Assembly (NCBI GenBank): GCA_034519525.1
Contig: JAXHOJ010000054.1
Location: 62,001 to 126,000 of the forward strand
Length of the DNA stretch: 64,000 nucleotides
DNA from: Gemmobacter sp034519525
GTDB taxonomy: Bacteria; Pseudomonadota; Alphaproteobacteria; Rhodobacterales; Rhodobacteraceae
Direction: 5' to 3'
Each line of letters opens with the position of its first letter. Position 1 is the first letter of the stretch. The notes beneath the pieces are model-generated. The model saw only the letters and a list, made by a program, of their open reading frames with translations. It made no database searches and had not been told where the DNA came from. Made by a program: the position numbers and the translations under genes. This document shows positions 33,435-41,996 of this stretch, piece by piece.

Positions 33435-34720
33435 ATGAAAAATGGAAACGCCCTGCTCGCAGGGGCGCATGTATTGCGCTTTTGCCATTGGCCGCTGCGG
33501 CCCAGGATACCGCGCAGTGCAAGGGGCCAGCTGGCCAGCCTGAGCGTGATCGGATGGGGATGCCCGCTGTTACGGCACTGGATGCCCATCTGGCCGAGTT
33601 CAACGCCAAATGGGACACAGAGGTGAAGATCACCCTGCTGGGTGAAAACGAGCGGCGGGCCAAGGCGCGGCTTGATGCCTCGACCGGAGCCGGTGCCTAT
33701 CAGGTTCTGTATATTGACGAGGCCAATCTGGCCGAATATGTCAGCGCGGGCTGGGTTCACCCCCTGGCCGATGTGGTGCCTGCCGAATATGATCTGGCGG
33801 ATTTCGCGCCGATCTGGCCAATGTCGCATCTTCGGGCGGCGTTCTCTATTTCGCGCCCTTCGTGGGTGGCGGCGATGTGATGATGGTGCGCAAGGATCTG
33901 CTGGAGGCCAAAGGCCTGGCGTGCCCAAGACACTGGACGAGATGGTGGCGGCCATCAAGGCGACCCACGATCCCGAAAACAAGGTATATGGCTGGGCGGC
34001 CCGCGGGCAGCGCGGATCGGGGATGAATGTCTGGCGCTGGACACCCTTCTTCCGCGCGATGGGCGGCGAATGGCTGGATGGCGAAACGCCGATCTTCAAC
34101 TCTGAAGCCGCCGTCAAGGCGACGGAGTTGTATATCGAGCTGATGAAATCGGCCCCGCCCGGTGTGGGCACCTTCAACTGGTCGGATTCGGTCGAGGCGT
34201 TCCGTGGCGGCCAGGTGGCGGTTCTGATCGAAAGCGATGTTTTCGGGCCCTGGATGGAAGACCCGGCCAAATCGCAGGTTGCGGGCAAGGTGGGCTATGC
34301 GCCGCCACCCGAACTGCTGCCTTCGGCTAAGCTGGGCGCATGGATGGGCCGTTTTCAAGCGTTGGCGCCAAGGATGATTGCGCCAAGGTGATCGCGGGCG
34401 ATTTCGTGGGCTGGGCCACCTCGAAAGAGATGGAGCAGCAGAGACCGGCAGCAGGCATCGCTTCGGATATCGGCCGTGTTTCCACACTGCAGAGCGAGGC
34501 AGACCGCGTAAAATCCGTCCCGCAGGAATATATCGACGCCTTGCTGGCCACCGGATCGCGCACCAACCTGCTGATCATGGCAAGCCCGGCATGGCCGGAA
34601 ATCGGGGATACGCTGGGCCTTGCCCTGGAAGAGCTGTTCACCGGAACCCGCGACGATATTCAGGGCGCCCTGGATGAGGCCGTGTTTGCCGCCGAAGACG
34701 CGCTGTCGCGCGTCAAATGA
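33435..34720 (+). pseudogene. family 1 sugar ABC transporter substrate-binding protein, frameshifted
   Basis: The gene spans about 1286 bp (428 codons). The start follows GGGAGAGAGAAG. Reading across a frame change near 33470 gives a signal peptide ending LLPLAAAAQD, then VTALDAHLAEFNAKWDTEVKITLLGENERRAKARLDASTGAGAYQVLYIDEANLAEYV. That pattern is typical of MalE-type binding proteins. Further frame changes near 33825, 33920 and 34345 break it. The remaining pieces, WAARGQRGSGMNVWRWTPFFRAMGG and SPAWPEIGDTLGLALEELFTG, are well conserved. It would deliver a carbohydrate or polyol to the permeases that follow. Confidence 0.83.
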
Positions 34721-34778
34721 CGGCCGCCCGGTGCGGTGGCCTCCCCGTCGCACCGGGCCCTTTTCCAGAGGTACATCC

Positions 34779-35653
34779 ATGACCCGACAGCGGTTCATCC
34801 TTCTTTCGCTTGCGCCTGCCTTGACGGTGCTGGGCCTGCTGGCCGCTGTATCCACGGCGGGCGCGGTCTGGTTTTCTGTCATGAACCGGGCGCTCCGGTC
34901 TCCCGATTACGAATATGTCGGGCTTTACAACTATCTGCGCCTGCTGCGGGACAAGCGGTTTTTCAATGGCTGGAAATCTCGTTGATCTGGGAGCTGATAA
35001 CGGTAACCGGAACACTGGCTGTTGCCATCCTTCTGGCCGTGCTGGTGCATGAAACCGTCAAGCGGCCCTTGTGGCGGAACCTGATCTGCTTTGCCTTTCT
35101 GGCGCCGGTTCTTTTGCCACGGGTGGCTGCGGCCTTCATCTGGCGCTTTCTCTACTCCCCCTCTTTGGGGCTGGCCAACTGGTTTGCCGATCTGTTCGGC
35201 ATCGGCCCGATCGAGTTTCTGGCCGATCCCTCGATCGCGCTGATTTCGGTGGCCATGGTGGATACTCTGGCAATGGGGCCTGTTCTTCACCGTGATCCTT
35301 GTAAAGCTGCTGGAAACCCCTGCCCCGCGATGTCGATCGAGGCGGCGATGCTGGACAATGCCCGCATCTGGGAAATCCACGCCTATGTCACCCTGCCGAT
35401 GCTGAAAGGCCCGCTGATAAGCCTTGTTCTGGTCAAGGCGGTGGAATCGCTGCGATCCTTCGACCTGATATTCGTGATGACCGGCGGAGGCCCTGGCACT
35501 GCCACCGAAACGCTGGATCTTTACGCCTATCAGACCGGCATCAACCTTGGCGGGCGGGTCTCTTATGCCTCGGCCATGTCGATCCTGCTGCTGATCGCCA
35601 CAACACTTGCCTTCACCCTCATCTGGCGCGCGGGGAGAAAATGGTCTCGCTGA
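34779..35653 (+). pseudogene. sugar ABC transporter permease (MalF/UgpA-like), frameshifted
   Basis: The gene spans about 875 bp (291 codons). The N-terminal frame gives LSLAPALTVLGLLAAVSTAGAVWFSVMN and breaks near 34970. The second frame gives three to four membrane segments (LIWELITVTGTLAVAILLAVLV and following). A short out-of-frame patch at about 35270-35335 replaces LFFTVILVKLLETLP-like sequence. The end, LRSFDLIFVMTGGGPGTATETLDLYAYQTG, is the MalF/UgpA hallmark. It overlaps the next permease gene by 13 bp. Confidence 0.84.
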
Positions 35654-36466
35654 TCCTTCGTAATCTGGCCCGTGCGGCCCTTGGTCTTGTGGTGCTGGTT
35701 GCCCTGACCCCGATCCTGTGGACCGCACTTGGCGCCTTCAAGCAGCTGCGCGATATCGTGACGCCGGTGCCAAAGCTGTTCTTCACCCCGACGCTGGAGA
35801 ATTTTGCAACCATTCTTGGCAATCCCACGATCCGCGACGGGCTGGTGAATTCCGTGATCGTGGTTGCGGTTGCGGTGGGCATCGGGGGCAGCCCTTGGCA
35901 TCCCGGCGGCCCATACGCTGGCCCGCCATGCAAGGCGCTATGGGGATGATGTACAGTTCTTTGTCCTGTCGCTGCGCTTCATGCCGCCGGTGGCCATCGC
36001 CATACCCTTCATCGTCATCTATCTCGACCTTGGCATCTACGACAGTCTGGGCGGCCTGATACTGGTGTATCTGGTGACCACGATTTCCACGGTGATCTGG
36101 CTGGCGGTGCCTGCCTTTGACCGCGTCCCGCGCGAGATCGAAGAGGCGGCGGCGATGGAAGGCTGCACCGAGGCAGAGGTGTTCTGGCGCTTTTCGCTGC
36201 CCATTGCCGCGCCATCGCTGTTCGGCGCGCTGGTCTTCACCTTCGTGCTGGTCTGGAACGAATTGTTGCTGGCCCTGACACTGGCCGCCCAGAACGCGAC
36301 ACTGCCGGTGGTGGCAGCCTCGATCACCTCGCTGGGCAAAGAGGTGCCCTGGGGCGTCATCAATGCGGCGACCGTGGTGCTGGTTCTGCCCCCGCTTGTT
36401 TTCATCGGCCTTCTGATGGGCCTCATCAATTCCATGGTCCGCGGTGGCGGACGTGCAAAAGGCTGA
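35641..36466 (+). pseudogene. sugar ABC transporter permease (MalG/UgpE-like), frameshifted
   Basis: The gene spans about 826 bp (275 codons) with one frame change near 35885 (after VVAVAVGIG). The downstream frame is clean and carries the EAA loop EIEEAAAMEGCTEAEVFWRFSLPIAAPSL and terminal helices typical of MalG-type permeases. One indel is enough to explain the break. The gene otherwise looks functional. Confidence 0.85.
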
Positions 36467-36471
36467 TCCCC

Positions 36472-37555
36472 ATGGCCAATATCCAATGTGCGGGCATCGT
36501 GAAAAGTTACGGCGCCCATCCGGTGATCGAAGGAGCTGAACCTGCAGATCCCCGATCATGAATTTGTGGTTTTCCTTGGGCCTTCGGGCTGCGGCAAATC
36601 CACCATGCTGCGGATGATCGCCGGGCTGGAAGAGGTGACAGCAGGCCGGATCACCATCGGCGGCACCGATGTCACGCATCTGCACCCCGGCCAGCGCGGC
36701 GTGGCCATGGTGTTTCAAAGCTATGCGCTTTATCCGCATATGACCGTGGCAGACAACATCACCTTCGGCCTGCGCCGCGCAGGGGTGGCAAAGGCAGAGA
36801 GATCGACCGGCGGCTGTCCGATGTGGCGCGGATGCTGGGTCTTGATCCGCTGCTGGACCGAAAGCCCAAGAGCGACATGTCGGGTGGGCAGCAACAGCGC
36901 GTCGCCATGGCGCGGGCGATGATCAAGACGCCCAAGGTGTTCCTGTTCGACGAGCCGCTGTCGAATCTGGATGCCAAGCTGCGTGAAAAGCTGCGAACAG
37001 AAATCCGCAAGATGCACAACGCCCTGCAGACAACCACGATCTTCGTGAGCCCATGACCAGTTGGAGGCGATGACCATTGCCGACCGTATCGTGCTGATGC
37101 GTGCAGGCCAGATTGAACAGCAGGGCACGCCGGACGAGATATTTGACCGGTAGGCACCACCCGCTTTGTCGCGGATTTCATCGGATCGCCCAGCATGAAC
37201 TTCCGGCTGGGTCGGATCGAAAATGGTGTGGCCGTGGCAGGCAGCATCCGTATTCCGCTGCCCTCAGGCCGGTTTGCCGTCAGCGATGGGCAAGAGGTAG
37301 AGCTTGGCCTGCGCCCCTCGCGCATGGGGCTGGTGGCCGAAGGCACGGCCTAGGCGCGATCCGCGGCACCGTGGTTCTGGTGGAAAACATGGGCGCGCGA
37401 AGGGACAGGTGATAGCCGAGGTGGATGGCGCGGAAATGTCTTTCGTTACCAAATACTTCCGCAATCTTTCGCCGGGCGATACCGCAAGTTTCGCCCTTGC
37501 CCCGGAACATCTTCACATCTTTGATCGTGCCACCGGCCGGTCTTGCCTTATCTGA
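36472..37555 (+). pseudogene. sugar ABC transporter ATP-binding protein (MalK/UgpC-like), frameshifted
   Basis: The gene spans about 1084 bp (361 codons), the normal length for a MalK-type ATPase with a C-terminal regulatory domain. The first 20 residues (IQCAGIVKSYGAHPVIE) are followed by one extra G near 36530. Walker A GPSGCGKST, MVFQSYALYPHMTVADNI, signature MSGGQQQR and Walker B VFLFDEPLSNLD then follow, with a shift near 36800. More breaks lie near 37050, 37150, 37350 and 37400. The final TOBE-like part ends FALAPEHLHIFDRATG. It energises the MalFG-type permeases upstream. Confidence 0.85.
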
Positions 37556-37565
37556 AAGCCAAATC

Positions 37566-38585
37566 ATGCCAAATCTGCTGCCCTCCAGCCAGACCCGTTT
37601 TGCCGACAAGATCGCCCGCATCCGTGCAGGTGGCTACCGTACCGGCGATTTCATGATTGCCGATGCCAAGGATGCCGATCTTTCAGGTGGCATCCTGACC
37701 ACTGGCCGCAGGCGCGATGCCACAGGCCGGGTTTCGGGCAACCGGACCCGGCCGGAATTTCTGGATCAGATGCGCGGGCTGATCGCACAGGATGTGATCG
37801 ACATCCTGCTCGCCTCTGCCAGCAATATCGAGGCCCTGGCCGAATCCGGCGCCTTTGACGGATCGGCGGTCATGCCTGCCTTCCGCGCGAATGAGGCCAC
37901 CGATGTCTGGGGTATTGTGCGGGGTGGGCAATATCGCAGCTTCCCCTCGCGCCCCTATCGCGGCGCTGATCTGGCGTTTGCCCGGGCGCCGCTGTGCCTG
38001 TATTCGATCACCTTTCTGAACGACGCCGAACGCGATGCAGCCGCGCTAGAGGCCTATGCGGCTTTCCGGGCCGAAGCACGGGCAGCAGGCATCATGCACT
38101 TTCTGGAAGTGTTCAATCCCAATGTCGATATCGGCGTGGCCCCACAGGATATGGGCGCTTTCGTCAATGATTGCATCATGCGCGCGATGGGAAGCCTGAC
38201 GCGGGCGGAGCGGCCGGAATTTCTGAAGATCGGGTATAATGGGCCGGATGCGCTGCAAGAACTGGCGGCACATGATCCTGCGCTTGTCGTGGGTGTGCTG
38301 GGCGGAGGAAGCGGCACAAACCGCGACACATTCGAGCTTGTGGCCCAGGCCGAACGCTTTGGCGGGCGTCTGGCGCTGTTCGGGCGCAAGATCAACATGG
38401 CAGAGAACCAGCCTGCACTGATCCGCTGGATGCGCGCTGTTGCCGATCGCGCCGCCACCCCGGCCGAGGCTGTGCGCGGCTATCACGCCGATCTCACCCG
38501 GCTTGGCCTTGCGCCGGACCGTGATCTGGACAGCGACCTGCGCATTTCCGAAGATGTGCTTCACCACGCCGCGACGGCGGGCTAA
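37566..38585 (+). CDS. class I aldolase-like TIM-barrel protein of unknown substrate
   Basis: The protein has 339 residues, is intact, and starts 11 nt after the ATPase gene. It looks like a DhnA/LsrF/LacD-type class I aldolase barrel. Support comes from GIMHFLEVFNPN (strand 5), EFLKIGYNG with Lys221 as the probable Schiff-base lysine, and VVGVLGGGSGTNRDTFELVAQAERFGGRLALFGRKI, which resembles the phosphate-binding strands 7 and 8. I do not recognise a named family. Placed after a kinase, a dehydrogenase and a transporter, it may cleave a ketose phosphate produced by those enzymes. This is the most novel-looking enzyme in the window. Confidence 0.72.
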   Translation: MPNLLPSSQTRFADKIARIRAGGYRTGDFMIADAKDADLSGGILTTGRRRDATGRVSGNRTRPEFLDQMRGLIAQDVIDILLASASNIEALAESGAFDGSAVMPAFRANEATDVWGIVRGGQYRSFPSRPYRGADLAFARAPLCLYSITFLNDAERDAAALEAYAAFRAEARAAGIMHFLEVFNPNVDIGVAPQDMGAFVNDCIMRAMGSLTRAERPEFLKIGYNGPDALQELAAHDPALVVGVLGGGSGTNRDTFELVAQAERFGGRLALFGRKINMAENQPALIRWMRAVADRAATPAEAVRGYHADLTRLGLAPDRDLDSDLRISEDVLHHAATAG

Positions 38586-38609
38586 GCCACGGGGCGCAAG
38601 GGAGAACGC

Positions 38610-39554
38610 ATGTCACGCAGCAATCAGCCAGCCAATCGCACGGTCGCAGAGGTCGCCTGGCTCTATTTCGTCAAGAACCTGACACAAGGTGAAATTGCCA
38701 AGCAGCTGAACCTGTCACGGCCGACGATCATCAGCTATCTGAAGCTGGCAAAAGAGCGGCAGATTGTTTGCGTGAAAATCTCTGGCGATCACTTCCGCCT
38801 GAACTCTGTGGCGGATGCACTGAAAACCCGTTTCGGCCTGCAACAGGCGCTGGTTGTGCCCGACGAGGGCCAGACGGGCGAGCGGTTGGCGCGGCTTGTA
38901 TGCGAGGCGGCTGCACAGATCCTGCCAGATTTCGTTGTGCCCGGTGACGAATTGGGGGTCAGCTGGGGCCAGACCGTTTGGTTTGTATCCGAAAACGTGC
39001 CTTGGTGGCCGGTTGAAAATCTGACGGTCCGGCAGCTGATCGGGTCAATGGCAAACCCGCTGCTGCCCACATCAGAAAGCTGTTCCACCGAAATCGCCCG
39101 CAGGCTTTCTGCGGCCTGTATCAACCTGAATGCGCCGGCCGTCTGCAGCACAGCCGATCTGGCAAAGCTTCTGCGGGCAGAGCCGATCATATCCGAGCAG
39201 CTGGATAATCTGCGACGTTGCACCAAGGCGATTTATTCGCTCAGCCCCTGCACGCCGGATACCCATGTGGTGCAATTCAAGATCGCGTCCGAAGCAGATA
39301 TCGCAGATTATGTGGCACGCGGCGCAGTGGGCATCATTGCAGGGCGGTTCATCGACAGGAAAGGTGCGCCAGTTCTAGGCCCGCTGGATGAACGGCTGAT
39401 CGGTGCCGATCATGAAACCTTGCGCCGGATGACTGGCCTGCTGGTGGTCAGCGGCCAGCACAAGCTGGAACCGACACTGGCTGCGCTGCGCGGCGGTTAT
39501 GTCGATCAGATCGTGGTGGATGCCCCCCTGGCCGAGGCGCTGCTGGCGGGCTGA
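38610..39554 (+). CDS. SorC-family sugar-binding transcriptional regulator
   Basis: The protein has 314 residues. An N-terminal helix-turn-helix (AWLYFVKNLTQGEIAKQLNLSRPTIISYLKLA) is at about residues 15-50. A SorC/DeoR-like phosphosugar-binding domain follows, with GDELGVSWGQT, a typical SorC lead strand, near residue 112. The end, LLVVSGQHKLEPTLAALRGGYVDQIVVDAPLAEALLAG, is the classical SorC C-terminus. The erythritol regulator EryD is of this family. It closes the polyol-type operon 24 nt after the aldolase-like gene; the likely inducer is a phosphorylated pathway intermediate. Confidence 0.88.
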   Translation: MSRSNQPANRTVAEVAWLYFVKNLTQGEIAKQLNLSRPTIISYLKLAKERQIVCVKISGDHFRLNSVADALKTRFGLQQALVVPDEGQTGERLARLVCEAAAQILPDFVVPGDELGVSWGQTVWFVSENVPWWPVENLTVRQLIGSMANPLLPTSESCSTEIARRLSAACINLNAPAVCSTADLAKLLRAEPIISEQLDNLRRCTKAIYSLSPCTPDTHVVQFKIASEADIADYVARGAVGIIAGRFIDRKGAPVLGPLDERLIGADHETLRRMTGLLVVSGQHKLEPTLAALRGGYVDQIVVDAPLAEALLAG

Positions 39555-39630
39555 ACTGTGCCGGGCCACATTGCGATGCGCGCAGGGCCTGTGTAACCAT
39601 TGCGCTGCTGGAGCAGACGGGGTGCTTGTG

Positions 39631-40230
39631 ATGGCCAAGGTGGCGCGGGCTTGGCAAAGGATGCTTTCGGGCCGCAGGCTGGATCTGCTGGACCCGACCC
39701 CGATGGATATCGAGATCGAAGACATCGCCCATGGCCTTGCCTTTGTTGCGCGATGGAATGGCCAGACCTTGGGGGACTGGCCTTATTCAGTGGCAGAGCA
39801 TTCACTGCTGGTGGAAGAGATCTTTGCCCGGCAAAATCCCGGAATTGCGTCAAGCTGGCGCCTCGCTGCGTTGCTGCATGATGCGCCGGAATATGTGATC
39901 GGGGATATGATAAGCCCGGTAAAAGCTGCAGTAGGGCCCAGCTATGGCGAGCTTGATCTGCGGCTGACCGCTGCAATCCACATCCGGTTCGGCCTGCCTG
40001 CTGTGCTTCCCGCGCAGATCAAGAAAGCGATCAAGGCCGCTGACAGGATTTCTGCCTGGATGGAGGCCGTTCATATTGCTGGTTTTTCCGATGCCGAAGC
40101 CAACCGCTTTTTTGGCAAGCCCGACATGGCGCTGATAAAACAGCTTGCCATTCATCTGCGCCCGCCTGCAGAAGTGCGGGCGGATTTCACCGCCCGCCAC
40201 AATAGTCTGATCGCCGCTATAGACGGTTGA
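39631..40230 (+). CDS. HD-domain phosphohydrolase, YfbR/5'-nucleotidase-like
   Basis: The protein has 199 residues. HD-domain metal ligands are His in YSVAEHSLLVEE, the HD pair in ALLHDAPEYVIGD, and Asp in KAADRISAWME. This H...HD...D order and length resemble the YfbR-type deoxynucleotidases, which dephosphorylate deoxynucleoside monophosphates. Substrate specificity is inferred from family resemblance only. The start at 39631 begins the conserved part. It is convergent with hvrA, with no intergenic space. Confidence 0.8.
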   Translation: MAKVARAWQRMLSGRRLDLLDPTPMDIEIEDIAHGLAFVARWNGQTLGDWPYSVAEHSLLVEEIFARQNPGIASSWRLAALLHDAPEYVIGDMISPVKAAVGPSYGELDLRLTAAIHIRFGLPAVLPAQIKKAIKAADRISAWMEAVHIAGFSDAEANRFFGKPDMALIKQLAIHLRPPAEVRADFTARHNSLIAAIDG

Positions 40231-40539
40231 TTAGATCATCATATCTTCGATCTGACGCCCGGCTTTGATGGCAGCTTCAAACCAGCGGGGCTTGCGCCCG
40301 CGACCAGACCAGGTATCTGCGCTGTTTTCAGGATTTGCATATTTCGCCGTTGCGGGTGCGCGCTTGCGGGTGACCTGAAGCCCGGTCAGCTCTGCGAGAG
40401 AAAAGCCCAAGGCGCGCGCCCGGTCTTCAAGCTCGGCCAAAGCATCTTTCTTCTTGCGTTCCTCATAGCTTGCAATTGCTTTTGCAACTTGCGCCTGAAG
40501 ATCCTTCAGCTCTTTCAACGACAGACCATTCAGATCCAT
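40231..40539 (-). CDS. hvrA: H-NS-like trans-acting regulator HvrA
   Basis: The protein has 102 residues. The N-terminal half (LSLKELKDLQAQVAKAIASYEERKKKDALAEL) is a helical oligomerisation region. The C-terminal KYANPENSADTWSGRGRKPRWFEAAI is the H-NS-type DNA-binding AT-hook-like motif. In Rhodobacter capsulatus HvrA modulates photosynthesis and nitrogen-fixation genes, and its gene lies downstream of regA, exactly as here. I prefer the ATG at 40539, because AAGGG is too close to the upstream ATG at 40548. Confidence 0.9.
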   Translation of the reverse strand: MDLNGLSLKELKDLQAQVAKAIASYEERKKKDALAELEDRARALGFSLAELTGLQVTRKRAPATAKYANPENSADTWSGRGRKPRWFEAAIKAGRQIEDMMI

Positions 40540-40561
40540 ATCTGGCATCCCTTTTGCAGCA

Positions 40562-40579
40562 ATTCGGTTCAGACCGAAT
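40562..40579. promoter_or_regulatory. inverted repeat upstream of hvrA
   Basis: ATTCGGT and ACCGAAT flank TCAG, 23-40 bp before the hvrA start codon. It may be an operator or a leader hairpin between regA and hvrA. No U-run follows on the minus strand, so it is not a convincing terminator. Confidence 0.4.
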
Positions 40580-40649
40580 AGTTGATTGCGGCATCCGGTT
40601 ATTACCGTGCCTTGGCCAAATCTATAGACCAGCCTTTGAAATCCGACAA

Positions 40650-41204
40650 CTATTTAGGGCTACGCTTCGCAAGAATACGCTGCAGCGTTCTCCGGTGCAT
40701 GTTGAGACGGCGCGCTGTTTCAGAAACATTGCGGTCACACATTTCATAGACGCGCTGGATATGCTCCCACCGCACCCGATCTGCGGACATCGGATTTTCC
40801 GGCGGCTGCGGCAGATGATCCCCACGCGACAGCAGGGCATTGGTCACTTCATTCGCATCTGCCGGCTTCGAAAGATAATCCGTTGCACCAATCTTCACTG
40901 CAGCCACGGCTGTTGCAATCGCGCCGTAGCCGGTCAGAACCACGATGCGGCAATCGGGCCGCCGTTCGCGCAGCACCTCGACCACATCCAGCCCGTTGCC
41001 GTCTTCCAGCCGCAGATCCACCACGGCATAGGCCGGCGGGCGTGACATGGCGATGGCTTTGCCTGCGGCAACGCTTTCGGCCGTTTCGGGCAGAAAGCCG
41101 CGCTTTTCCATCGCCTTGGCCAGGCGCTTCACAAAGGGCTCGTCATCATCCACAAGCAGCAAGGAACGATCGGCCCCAAGTTCGGCCCCAAGATCTTCAA
41201 TCAT
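40650..41204 (-). CDS. regA: redox response regulator RegA/PrrA/ActR
   Basis: The protein has 184 residues, matching Rhodobacter RegA. The receiver domain has acidic residues Asp19-Asp21, the phosphoacceptor Asp63 in YAVVDLRLEDGNG, Thr in VVLTGYGAIATA, and Lys in YLSKPADANEV. The C-terminal NVSETARRLNMHRRTLQRILAKR is the Fis-like helix-turn-helix, nearly invariant in this family. It is phosphorylated by RegB and controls photosynthesis, respiration, and carbon and nitrogen fixation genes in relatives. The start at 41204 follows AAAGGA with a suitable spacer; a GTG six bases upstream is too close. Confidence 0.96.
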   Translation of the reverse strand: MIEDLGAELGADRSLLLVDDDEPFVKRLAKAMEKRGFLPETAESVAAGKAIAMSRPPAYAVVDLRLEDGNGLDVVEVLRERRPDCRIVVLTGYGAIATAVAAVKIGATDYLSKPADANEVTNALLSRGDHLPQPPENPMSADRVRWEHIQRVYEMCDRNVSETARRLNMHRRTLQRILAKRSPK

Positions 41205-41261
41205 AGCCACGTCCTTTGTTGCGCGTCTTTCATGCGAACCTAGGGCGGTTTACCCGGAAGG

Positions 41262-41894
41262 TCAATTTTGCCCGATTCCGCGTGCGACATCCACGAAACA
41301 GGCGGTGCGTTCCGCCATTTCCTCGGCTGTCGCTTCACGCTTGAAAAAATCGGCAAATCCGCTGCCGGGCATCATCAGATAAGTGAATGTCGAGTGATCG
41401 ACGAGATAGAATTCATCATCCGCGGGCTGTGCCTTGAAATAGGTCTTGTACGCCAGTGAGGCCGCCTTCACCTGAGCTTCGCTGCCGGTCAGGCCGACCA
41501 TCCGCGGGTGCAGGTTGTCGGTAAAATCTGCCAGAACCTCGGGCGTGTCCCGTTTCGGGTCGATCGAGATGAAAAGCGGGGTCACGTCATAGCCACGCTC
41601 TTCCAGAATATCCACGGCCTCGGCGTTGCGTGCGTTGTCCAGCGGGCAGACGTCAGGACAGAATGTGTAACCAAAATAGACCAGCGTGGGCTTGGTCAGC
41701 ACTTCCTTGTCCGTCACGGTCGCGCCGGTTTCATCCACCAGCGTGAATGGGCCACCGATATCACCGCCGCCAACCGCGCCTGCATGGCAGGCAGCGAAAG
41801 GATCATCAGAATTGCCTTGCATCACCCAAAGCGCACTGCCGCCCACCAGACCGATCACGGCGGCAACCGCCAGTCCTGCATAAATCTTCGCCAT
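41262..41894 (-). CDS. senC: SCO1/SenC/PrrC copper-binding thioredoxin-fold protein
   Basis: The protein has 210 residues and an N-terminal membrane anchor (IYAGLAVAAVIGLVGGSALWV). The copper ligands are Cys79 and Cys83 in FGYTFCPDVCP and His166 in LVDHSTFTYLM. It delivers copper to cbb3 or aa3 cytochrome oxidase and, in Rhodobacter sphaeroides, influences the RegB/PrrB signal. It lies upstream of regA on the minus strand and divergent from regB, the standard locus order. ATG at 41894 was preferred over the adjacent GTG. Confidence 0.94.
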   Translation of the reverse strand: MAKIYAGLAVAAVIGLVGGSALWVMQGNSDDPFAACHAGAVGGGDIGGPFTLVDETGATVTDKEVLTKPTLVYFGYTFCPDVCPLDNARNAEAVDILEERGYDVTPLFISIDPKRDTPEVLADFTDNLHPRMVGLTGSEAQVKAASLAYKTYFKAQPADDEFYLVDHSTFTYLMMPGSGFADFFKREATAEEMAERTACFVDVARGIGQN

Positions 41895-41996
41895 CACGAA
41901 TATCCTCTTTCACAACGCCGCATTGATCCTGCAAGCTGACGCACATAACAATGCCTAAATCGCTCAACAACAGAGTGGCGGCAACTCATTCCGATC

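Noticed and set aside
27860..37430. Programmed frameshifting as explanation for the broken genes
   Set aside because: The breaks are many, at unrelated positions and in both directions, without slippery heptamers plus downstream structure; simple indels fit better.
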